Below are positions 1 to 5,005 of a stretch of 7,050 nucleotides of DNA, in pieces (positions within the stretch are counted from its first letter, which is position 1; every line of letters starts with the position of its first letter). The stretch is from Planctomycetia bacterium (GTDB lineage: Bacteria > Planctomycetota > Planctomycetia > Pirellulales > UBA1268), in assembly GCA_009926295.1 (NCBI GenBank), contig RFPF01000157.1:1-7050 (forward strand), read 5' to 3'. Both the position numbers and the translations under genes were made by a program. A model generated the notes under the pieces. The model had not been told where the DNA came from and did no database searches. It saw only the letters and a list, made by a program, of their open reading frames with translations.

Positions 1-1
1 C

Positions 2-823
2 CTCGAACCGCTCGCAGGCGGTGGTGCTCTCTCGATCGACTTCACGGGCATCGTGCCAGACAGGGTCGCGAACCTCCCGCCGGCCGGCATCGCGCGGCTC
101 CCCATTCAAGCCGACGAGCGGCCGGCCGCGTTGGGCGACCTGTTTCGCGTGGCGGGCAGCCCGGCGGACCGCCGGATCGAATGCCGGGGCGACTTCTCGC
201 GGGTGCACTTCATCGGCGCCGCGATGGCTAGCGGCGAGATCATCGTCGACGGCCCCGCCGGACGGCATGCGGCGGCGGGCCTCGCCGGCGGCATGCTCAC
301 GATTCGGGGCGACGCCGGGGATTGGCTCGCGTGCGAGATGGCCGGTGGCGAGGTGCGGGTGGCGGGCGGCGTTGGCGACAACGCGGCCTCGGCGCTTCCG
401 GGCAGCCCGCACGGCATGCGCGGAGGCCTCGTCACGATCGCGGGCGACGCAGGCAGCCTCGCCGGCTCGCGGATGCGCCGCGGCATTCTCGCGATCGGGG
501 GCGACTGTGGCCCGGCGGCTGCGTTCGAGATGCGGGCGGGCAGCGTGGTCGTGGGCGGCACGGTGGGCCCCCACGCCGGCAGCGGCATGCGGCGCGGATC
601 GCTCATCGCGATGGGCCCCGCCTTCGAGCCGTCGGCGATGTTCCGCCGCGGGGCTGCGTGGTCACCCGCGTTCATGCCCCTCGTGGAGGCCCGGCTCGCC
701 GCGGCTGGATTCCGGCCCCGTGGCGACTCGGCCCGCGGCCTTCTCGGCGGCCTCTGGCAGCACTGGCACGGCGACCAGCTCAACGGCGGGCGGGGGGAAA
801 TTTTCACGCGGGCCGCGGCCTGA
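2..823 (+). CDS. fhcC: Formyltransferase/hydrolase complex subunit C (FhcC/FwdC family), 5'-partial
   Basis: This is subunit C of the Fhc complex, related to formylmethanofuran dehydrogenase subunit C. In methylotrophs and planctomycetes the cytoplasmic Fhc complex converts formyl-tetrahydromethanopterin to formate via a methanofuran-type carrier. The frame is open from base 2 and shows 273 residues ending at TGA 821-823. A GTG at 53 could start it, but the 17 residues before it (..SIDFTGI, running into VPDRVANLP) look like the usual family N-terminus, so the real start is probably just off the left edge. Counting from that GTG, residues 65-185 contain about six copies of the glycine-rich repeat GxxGxxxGxxMxxG, for example GDAGDWLACEMAGG, GDAGSLAGSRMRRG and GTVGPHAGSGMRRG. 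These form the beta-helix typical of FwdC and glutamate synthase C-terminal domains. Family and repeats are clear. The role in formaldehyde or formate metabolism is inferred. Other fhc genes probably lie to the left. Confidence 0.87.
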   Translation, partial: LEPLAGGGALSIDFTGIVPDRVANLPPAGIARLPIQADERPAALGDLFRVAGSPADRRIECRGDFSRVHFIGAAMASGEIIVDGPAGRHAAAGLAGGMLTIRGDAGDWLACEMAGGEVRVAGGVGDNAASALPGSPHGMRGGLVTIAGDAGSLAGSRMRRGILAIGGDCGPAAAFEMRAGSVVVGGTVGPHAGSGMRRGSLIAMGPAFEPSAMFRRGAAWSPAFMPLVEARLAAAGFRPRGDSARGLLGGLWQHWHGDQLNGGRGEIFTRAAA

Positions 824-922
824 TTTCCGCACCCGCTTTCATGCCCCTCCGGTTTCGGCTACTCTCTGGGGCTCCCGCCAGAGGGCGGTTTAGACCACGT
901 CCCGCAGGAAAAGTCGTCCGGT
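824..922 (+). other. Intergenic leader between fhcC and rpsL
   Basis: These 99 bases separate fhcC from rpsL. A possible -10 (TACTCT, 860-865) has no convincing -35 at the right distance. A small GC hairpin (CCGCC 875-879, loop AGAG, GGCGG 884-888) is followed by TTTA; it could end fhcC transcription weakly or lie in the rpsL leader. AGGA at 906-909 is the nearest Shine-Dalgarno-like sequence, 13 bases before the rpsL ATG, which is a little far. A promoter for the ribosomal genes is expected here but cannot be fixed by eye. Confidence 0.3.
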
Positions 923-1291
923 ATGCCCACGATCAGCCAGCTTGTCCGCAGCCGCCGTCGGCCCAAGCGCAAGTTCTCGAAGTCGCCCGTGCTCGATCGC
1001 TGCCCGCAGAAGCGCGGTGTGTGCCTTCAGGTGCGCACGATGACGCCCAAGAAGCCGAACTCGGCCCTCCGGAAGATCGCCCGCGTGCGTCTCTCGAACC
1101 AGAAGGAAGTGACCGTCTACATTCCGGGCGAGGGGCACAACCTCCAGGAGCACTCGATCGTGCTCGTCCGCGGCGGCCGTGTCCGTGACCTGCCGGGTGT
1201 CCGCTACCACATCGTCCGCGGTGCCCTCGACACGCTCGGCGTGCAGGGACGCAAGCAGTCACGCAGCCTCTACGGTGCCAAGAAGGGTTAA
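923..1291 (+). CDS. rpsL: 30S ribosomal protein S12
   Basis: This is S12 of the small ribosomal subunit, which sits at the decoding centre and supports tRNA selection. It has 122 residues, the normal length, and the family signatures are intact: CPQKRGVC (27-34), TPKKPNSALRK (41-51), GEGHNLQEHS (69-78) and RDLPGVRYH (88-96). Lys43, whose replacement gives streptomycin resistance in many bacteria, is the wild-type Lys. Position 88, Lys in E. coli and most bacteria, is Arg here (CGT, 1184-1186). Asp89, the residue methylthiolated by RimO in E. coli, is kept. The ATG at 923 gives the standard start MPTISQLV. The gene is followed after 9 bases by rpsG, the classic str-operon order. Confidence 0.98.
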   Translation: MPTISQLVRSRRRPKRKFSKSPVLDRCPQKRGVCLQVRTMTPKKPNSALRKIARVRLSNQKEVTVYIPGEGHNLQEHSIVLVRGGRVRDLPGVRYHIVRGALDTLGVQGRKQSRSLYGAKKG

Positions 1292-1300
1292 GCACGAGCC

Positions 1301-1771
1301 ATGGGAAAGATCACCGCCAGCCGCGAGCAGCTCATTCCCGATCCCCGCTACGGGTCGCTCCTCGCCAGCAAGTTCATCAACTGCCTCATGGTCGACGGCA
1401 AGAAGAGCGTCGCCCAGAGCGTCTTCTACAAGGCGATGGACATCGTCGCGCAGAAGGTGACCGACGCCGAGCCGATCGAGGTCTTCAATCGGGCCCTCGA
1501 AAACTGCAAGCCGTCGGTCGAGGTTCGCTCGAAGCGCGTCGGCGGCGCCGCCTACCAGGTTCCGATGCAGGTGAACCGCAACCGCCAGCAGTCGCTGGGC
1601 ATCCGCTGGATGCTGCAGGCCGTCCGCGAGAAGAAGGGCCGCGCCACGCACGAGAAACTCGCCGAGGAGATCATGGCCGCCTACAAGCGCGAAGGCGCCG
1701 CGGTCACGAAGCGAGACAACGTGCACCGCATGGCCGACGCCAACAAGGCCTTCGCGCACTTCGCCTGGTAA
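1301..1771 (+). CDS. rpsG: 30S ribosomal protein S7
   Basis: S7 is the primary assembly protein of the 30S head and binds the 3' major domain of 16S rRNA near the E site. The protein has 156 residues, the usual length. Typical segments are PDPRYGSLLASKFINCLM (14-31), VDGKKS (32-37), EVRSKRVGGAAYQVP (residues 75-89), and the C-terminal NVHRMADANKAFAHF. The N-terminus MGKITASREQL differs from the common PRR/PRK-type start but resembles planctomycete S7 as I remember it. There is no clear Shine-Dalgarno sequence in the 9-base gap after rpsL. AGAAGGG at 1281-1287, inside the rpsL end, may serve, so translation is probably coupled to rpsL. No fusA or tuf follows; transcription runs into the repeat-rich convergent region. 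Confidence 0.97.
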   Translation: MGKITASREQLIPDPRYGSLLASKFINCLMVDGKKSVAQSVFYKAMDIVAQKVTDAEPIEVFNRALENCKPSVEVRSKRVGGAAYQVPMQVNRNRQQSLGIRWMLQAVREKKGRATHEKLAEEIMAAYKREGAAVTKRDNVHRMADANKAFAHFAW

Positions 1772-1775
1772 GTGG

Positions 1776-1794
1776 GGCAAGCGTCCCGCTTGCC
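1776..1794 (+). terminator. Perfect hairpin just after rpsG (possible terminator or dispersed repeat)
   Basis: GGCAAGCG (1776-1783) and CGCTTGCC (1787-1794) form a perfect 8-bp stem with a 3-base loop, starting 4 bases after the rpsG stop codon. No U-tract follows on either strand, so it is not a standard intrinsic terminator. It may still end or stabilise the rpsL-rpsG transcript, or it may be one copy of a short palindromic repeat family. Confidence 0.45.
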
Positions 1795-1816
1795 AGTCAA
1801 CCCAGCTACGCCGGCT

Positions 1817-1950
1817 CGGGGTTACCCCGTACCATCTCGCCGGACGTTCACTGCGGCCCTCCAGGCCTCCGTTCACTCGACTCCGGCTGCGCTGCGCCAT
1901 CCATGGCTGCGCTTGCCTACATACGCCGGCTCAATGGTAGGGGCAACCCC
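1817..1950. repeat. Left half-element with its own terminal inverted repeat
   Basis: The left half of the large repeat has its own inverted ends. Bases 1818-1835 (GGGGTTACCCCGTACCAT) are the reverse complement of 1934-1950 (ATGGTAGGGGCAACCCC) apart from one mismatch and one extra base. Each end is itself a mini-hairpin: CGGGG/CCCCG at 1817-1829 and GGGG/CCCC at 1940-1950. TACGCCGGCTC also occurs as a direct repeat beside each end (near 1807-1817 and 1922-1932). This is what a small mobile or structured unit would look like, but no target duplication is established. Confidence 0.5.
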
Positions 1951-1980
1951 CGTTTCCAGTCGAACCAGTTGAGGAGGCTC

Positions 1981-2110
1981 GGGGCTGCCCAGACCAAAGA
2001 GCCGGGCTATGGGAGCGAGCGCAGGCATGGATGCCGTAGCGAAGCGGACATGCAGAGAGCCGAAGCCTGGAGGGCTGAGGCGAACGTCCGGCGAGCGGGG
2101 CTGGGCAGTC
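1981..2110. repeat. Right half-element with weaker terminal inverted repeat
   Basis: This half is the inverted counterpart of the left half-element. CTGCCCAG (1985-1992) and CTGGGCAG (2101-2108) are exact reverse complements near its two ends, and both are preceded by runs of G. The sequence between reads as the diverged reverse complement of the left half. No coding potential is recognised. Confidence 0.4.
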
Positions 2111-2130
2111 ACGAGCCGGCGCGCTGAGAA

Positions 2131-2152
2131 GAGACAGGCTAAAGCCTGTCTC
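2131..2152 (-). terminator. Perfect 9-bp hairpin downstream of sppA (possible terminator or dispersed repeat)
   Basis: GAGACAGGC (2131-2139), loop TAAA, and GCCTGTCTC (2144-2152) form a perfect stem-loop. It lies 33 bases beyond the sppA stop on the minus strand. Read on that strand it is followed by TTCTC, a weak pyrimidine tail, so it could stop sppA transcription. It may also belong to a family of short palindromes scattered through the genome. Confidence 0.5.
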
Positions 2153-2185
2153 ACACGAGGGGCCGCTCAATCAGCGCCGCTCGCC

Positions 2186-4021
2186 TCAGCGCACCGTCAC
2201 GCGGGCCGGCAGGAGCATCTGCGGCTTGCCGCTGGTGAGCGCCGAGATCGTGCCGGCGTGGGCGGTGATCGCCTCCACGCCGGGGAGCCCGAGCAGCCGG
2301 GCGACCAGGTCGGCCCCAGCCATGGGCGGCGCGCCCGCGTTCGTCATGCCGAACAGATCGTCGAACAATCCACGCGGCTCGGGGAGCAGGATGCGCTCGA
2401 GCTCCTCGTCGGCGGCGAGGCCGGCCAGCTGCTTCGCCTCGTCGATCGCGTCGTCGAGCGTGCCGAGCCGATCCACGAGCCCCGCCTCCTTCGCCATCCG
2501 GCCGGTGAACACGCGGCCCTCGGCGAGCGCGTCGAGTTTCGCAGGATCGAGCCTGCGGCCTGCCGCCACCTTCGAGGTGAAGAGGCGGTAGACGTCTTTC
2601 ATGGTCATCATGAACGCCTCGCGCTCGGCCGGCGTGAAGGGCGTCTGCATCGACAGCCAGCCGGCGTTCCTGCCCTTGCTGACGACGTCGGTGTGCACGC
2701 CGTAGCGTTCGAGCGCGCCACCCACCGTGATCTTGCCCCCCACCACGCCGATCGAGCCGGTGAGCGTGCCGGGGGCGGCGACGATCCGGTCGGCGGCGAC
2801 GGCGATGTAGTAGCCGCCGCTGGCGGCCGTGTCGGAGAGGCTGGCCACGACAGGCTTCTTCGTCCGCTCGGCCTCCCTCCAGATCAGGTCGCTCGCGAGT
2901 GCCGATCCGCCGGGCGAGTCGATCCGGAGCACGATCGCCGCCACCTTCTCGTCCCTGGCCGCGTCGCGGATCGCCTCGATCACGGTGTCGCTGCCGGCCG
3001 AGCTGCCCGCGAGCAGGTCATCGCGGCCCTTCCCCTCGGCGATCTCACCGGTCACGTGCACGATCGCCACCTGCTTCCCCCTGCCCGACGAGGAGTCCTG
3101 CTTCTGGCCCGAGAGCATCTCGACGAGCTTCACGAGCCCGCCGATGCCGGAGAAGTCGTTGTCCATTTTCCGCTCCGCGTAATCGCGGGCGATCCTCGGC
3201 TCGGCGAGGTCGACTTTCCTGGCGAGCGCGGCCGCGACTTCGTCTTCGTAGCCCACGGAATCGATGAGCCCGGCCTCGCGGGCCGCCTCGGGCGTGAACA
3301 CGCCGGCGTCGACGAGTGCGCGCACCTTTTCCGGATCGAGCCCGCGGTCGGCGGCGATCCTTTCCACGAACTGTTCGAACAGGTCGCCGACGAAGCTTTC
3401 GTATTGGGCCCGGAGCTGCGGGCTCATCGTCGAGCGGGTGAGCGGCTCCCCGGCGCCCTTGAACTCCCCGACCTGAAGGATCTCAGCCTGGACGCCGAGC
3501 TTGTCGAGCATTTCCTTGAAGAACATCACCTCCACCCGCACCCCCGTGATCTCGAGCGTCGCGGCGGGGGGCATCGTGATCGTGTCGCAGGCCAGGGCCA
3601 CCATGTAGTGAACCGGGGCCGAGCCGACGAGCTGGGCCGACACCGGCTTGCCGGCCTTGCGGAGCCGACCGATCGCGGTGCGAATCTCGTCGGCACGAGC
3701 CCGGCCGAGGTCGGGCGACTCGATCGTGAGCACCACCCCCTCCACCCGGTCGTCGCGTGCGGCCTTGTCGAGCCGCTCGACGATCCGGTGGAGGTGAGGC
3801 GCCACGTCGGCGAGCACCCCGCCCTGTCCGACCCCGTCCGGGAGGGCCCCGGAGAGCGTGATCTGCGCGATCACGGGCGCGGCCTTCTTGTCCGCCTGCT
3901 TGCCGAGCACCTTGGCGACGGAGGCGGCCGCCTCGCCGGCCCGGGCCACGGCGCCGGCCCCGCACGAGAGGGTCGCGATGAGCGTGGGTAGAACGACGCA
4001 GTGTGTGAAGCAGCGGGCCAT
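2186..4021 (-). CDS. sppA: Signal peptide peptidase SppA, two-domain (67K) type
   Basis: This is a serine protease of peptidase family S49 that degrades leftover signal peptides at the membrane. It has 611 residues, close to E. coli SppA (618), with two tandem S49 domains (about 50-290 and 317-530). The dyad expected of this form is present. Lys188 in the N-terminal domain (VGEFKGAGEP) is the general base and Ser401 in the C-terminal domain (TAASGGYYIA) is the nucleophile. RIDSPGGS (366-373) and GSIGVVGGK (422-430) are further S49 signatures. Residues 1-28 (MARCFTHCVVLPTLIATLSC..ARA) look like a signal peptide or membrane anchor with possible cleavage after ARA. Cys20 lies in a poor lipobox. 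The last 60 or so residues are a tail of unknown role. The ATG is at 4021-4019, with GGAG about 12 bases upstream. It is divergent from lexA and convergent with rpsG. Confidence 0.94.
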   Translation of the reverse strand: MARCFTHCVVLPTLIATLSCGAGAVARAGEAAASVAKVLGKQADKKAAPVIAQITLSGALPDGVGQGGVLADVAPHLHRIVERLDKAARDDRVEGVVLTIESPDLGRARADEIRTAIGRLRKAGKPVSAQLVGSAPVHYMVALACDTITMPPAATLEITGVRVEVMFFKEMLDKLGVQAEILQVGEFKGAGEPLTRSTMSPQLRAQYESFVGDLFEQFVERIAADRGLDPEKVRALVDAGVFTPEAAREAGLIDSVGYEDEVAAALARKVDLAEPRIARDYAERKMDNDFSGIGGLVKLVEMLSGQKQDSSSGRGKQVAIVHVTGEIAEGKGRDDLLAGSSAGSDTVIEAIRDAARDEKVAAIVLRIDSPGGSALASDLIWREAERTKKPVVASLSDTAASGGYYIAVAADRIVAAPGTLTGSIGVVGGKITVGGALERYGVHTDVVSKGRNAGWLSMQTPFTPAEREAFMMTMKDVYRLFTSKVAAGRRLDPAKLDALAEGRVFTGRMAKEAGLVDRLGTLDDAIDEAKQLAGLAADEELERILLPEPRGLFDDLFGMTNAGAPPMAGADLVARLLGLPGVEAITAHAGTISALTSGKPQMLLPARVTVR

Positions 4022-4109
4022 GGTGGGCGAGGGCTCCGGGGGGCCTGAGACACGGCTCAGTCTACGCCACCTGGCGGAGGCACGTCCTGCGGGGAAAAAA
4101 CTGCTGGAC
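4022..4109. promoter_or_regulatory. sppA-proximal part of the divergent region with two small dyads
   Basis: This stretch must carry the sppA leader and probably its promoter. Two short inverted repeats are visible: CTGAG-N6-CTCAG (4045-4060) and CGCCA-CC-TGGCG (4065-4076). Either may be an operator or a leader hairpin. I found no convincing minus-strand -35/-10 pair; TAGACT (4064-4059 on the minus strand) is a weak -10 candidate. An A-tract lies at 4095-4100. Confidence 0.25.
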
Positions 4110-4140
4110 TTGCCATTGAACGGCCGTATAGTAAGATACC
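4110..4140 (+). promoter_or_regulatory. Candidate lexA promoter with overlapping dyad (possible LexA operator)
   Basis: TTGCCA (4110-4115), 16 bases, then TAAGAT (4132-4137) makes a plausible sigma-70-type promoter facing lexA. TATAGT (4127-4132) is an alternative -10. A dyad, GTAT-N6-ATAC (4126-4139), with partly symmetric flanks CC and CGG, covers both -10 candidates. An overlapping GAAC-N4-GTAT (4118-4129) is half of the Gram-positive-type LexA box GAAC-N4-GTTC. LexA normally represses its own gene, so an operator here is expected. Which of these is the real site cannot be decided from one copy. Confidence 0.4.
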
Positions 4141-4193
4141 GGCGTCCAGATCACTCCCATTCCTCGAGGAAACGGCCCAGCCGTCAGGCATCC

Positions 4194-4952
4194 ATGCCCA
4201 AGTCGACGACGTTCAAGCCCACCGCCACCAAGGCCCACGTCCGCAAGAAATCGGCTCCCCGCGCAGCCGGCCGCGGCGCCGGGCGCCGGGCGAAGACGGG
4301 CGTTCGGCCCTCGCCACTCGGCTCCTTCTTCCCCCTCGCTGCGGTCGAAGAGGCCGATGCAGGTGACGCTCCCACGGAGCGACAACTGGAGATCTACGCC
4401 TTCATCCGCGAGAAGATCCAGGTCCGGGGCTTCGGTCCCACCGTGCGCGAAATCGGGCAGGCCTTCAAGATTCGTTCGCCCAACGGGGTCGTCTGCCACC
4501 TCAAGGCGCTCGAGCGCAAGGGGCTCATCACACGGGGCAAGAACATGTCGCGGGCGATCGAGCTCGTGATGGAGCCCGCCAGCCTCCGCGGCCTGCCGAT
4601 GGCTGGCTGGGTCGCGGCCGGTACGCTGCGGGCGGCGGAGGAGCAGAAGGAACGGATCGACTTCGAGGATCTCTTCAACCGCGACAACCACTTCGTGCTG
4701 AAAGTCATGGGCGACTCGATGATCGACGCCCAGATCGCCGACGGCGACTGGGTGGTGATCCAGAAGAGGCAGACGGCGCACTCGGGCGACATCGTCGTGG
4801 CCCAGACCGAGGACGGCGAAGCGACGCTCAAGCAGTGGTTTCCGGAGCGCGACCGCATCCGGCTCCAGCCTGCCAACGCGTCGATGAAGCCGATCTACGT
4901 GAAGAACGCCCGCGTGCTCGGCGTTCTCGCCGGCGTCGTACGGAAGACGTAA
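4194..4952 (+). CDS. lexA: SOS repressor LexA with basic N-terminal extension
   Basis: LexA represses DNA-damage genes and inactivates itself by RecA-stimulated cleavage. It has 252 residues against about 200 for typical LexA. Residues 61-120 form the winged helix-turn-helix (TERQLEIYAFIRE, PTVREIGQAF, SPNGVVCHLKALERKGLI). Residues 134-252 are the S24 peptidase domain, with cleavage site Ala142-Gly143 (WVAAGT), catalytic Ser175 (MGDSMIDA) and Lys213 (EATLKQW). All needed residues are present. Residues 1-58 are an extra tail, very rich in Lys, Arg, Ala and Pro up to about residue 41. ATG 4194 is the only ATG, GTG or TTG in frame before the HTH, so the tail is not a start-calling error unless the start is non-standard. 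GAGGAAA (4166-4172) lies 21 bases upstream, too far for a normal ribosome-binding site. The gene is divergent from sppA and convergent with the response regulator. Confidence 0.95.
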   Translation: MPKSTTFKPTATKAHVRKKSAPRAAGRGAGRRAKTGVRPSPLGSFFPLAAVEEADAGDAPTERQLEIYAFIREKIQVRGFGPTVREIGQAFKIRSPNGVVCHLKALERKGLITRGKNMSRAIELVMEPASLRGLPMAGWVAAGTLRAAEEQKERIDFEDLFNRDNHFVLKVMGDSMIDAQIADGDWVVIQKRQTAHSGDIVVAQTEDGEATLKQWFPERDRIRLQPANASMKPIYVKNARVLGVLAGVVRKT

Positions 4953-4975
4953 CGACGGACCTTCCGACCCGTCGG
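4953..4975. terminator. Weak hairpin between lexA and the response-regulator gene
   Basis: CGACGG (4953-4958) pairs with CCGTCG (4969-4974) across a 10-base loop, starting immediately after the lexA stop. A tighter CCGA-CCCG-TCGG alternative overlaps it. There is no U-tract on either strand, so it is only a candidate end for one or both convergent transcripts in this 53-base gap. Confidence 0.3.
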
Positions 4976-5005
4976 GTGTCGCGTCCCCACATCGGCCGGA
5001 CGCGG

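Larger units (their letters stand above)
1810..2120. repeat. Long imperfect inverted repeat in the rpsG/sppA convergent gap
   Basis: The two halves are imperfect reverse complements about a centre at 1965.5. They are collinear without gaps between about 1836 and 2095, and roughly 70% identical where I aligned them by hand. Perfectly matching blocks include CTCGCCGGACGTTC (1836-1849 with 2082-2095), GCCCTCCAGGC (1856-1866 with 2065-2075), CATCCATG (1898-1905 with 2026-2033), CTGCGCT (1907-1913 with 2018-2024) and CCGGCTC (1926-1932 with 1999-2005). The outer ends are GCCGGCTCG at 1810 and CGAGCCGGC at 2120, offset by one base. The middle, about 1951-1980, is unpaired. Open frames crossing it resemble no known protein, and there is no good start context. 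It could be two diverged, oppositely oriented copies of a small non-coding element, or one structured DNA/RNA element. No transposase is visible. Confidence 0.75.

Noticed and set aside
764..780. TGGCACG, resembling the -24 element of a sigma-54 promoter
   Set aside because: The matching -12 TTGC element is absent at the required spacing, and the site is inside the fhcC coding sequence.
1955..1970. GGTTCGACTGG on the minus strand, resembling a tRNA T-arm
   Set aside because: The bases around it do not form the 5-bp T-stem, and no acceptor, D or anticodon arm can be placed.
1772..2154. Short open frames (66-93 codons) in the rpsG/sppA gap
   Set aside because: They lie within the inverted repeat, lack ribosome-binding sites and recognisable protein sequence, and exist on both strands at once, as expected for structured GC-rich DNA.
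2009..3991. A 660-codon open frame on the plus strand opposite sppA
   Set aside because: Its composition is the skewed Arg/Gly/His/Glu-rich pattern of an antisense shadow in GC-rich DNA. It has no recognisable domain, and the opposite strand encodes a complete SppA.
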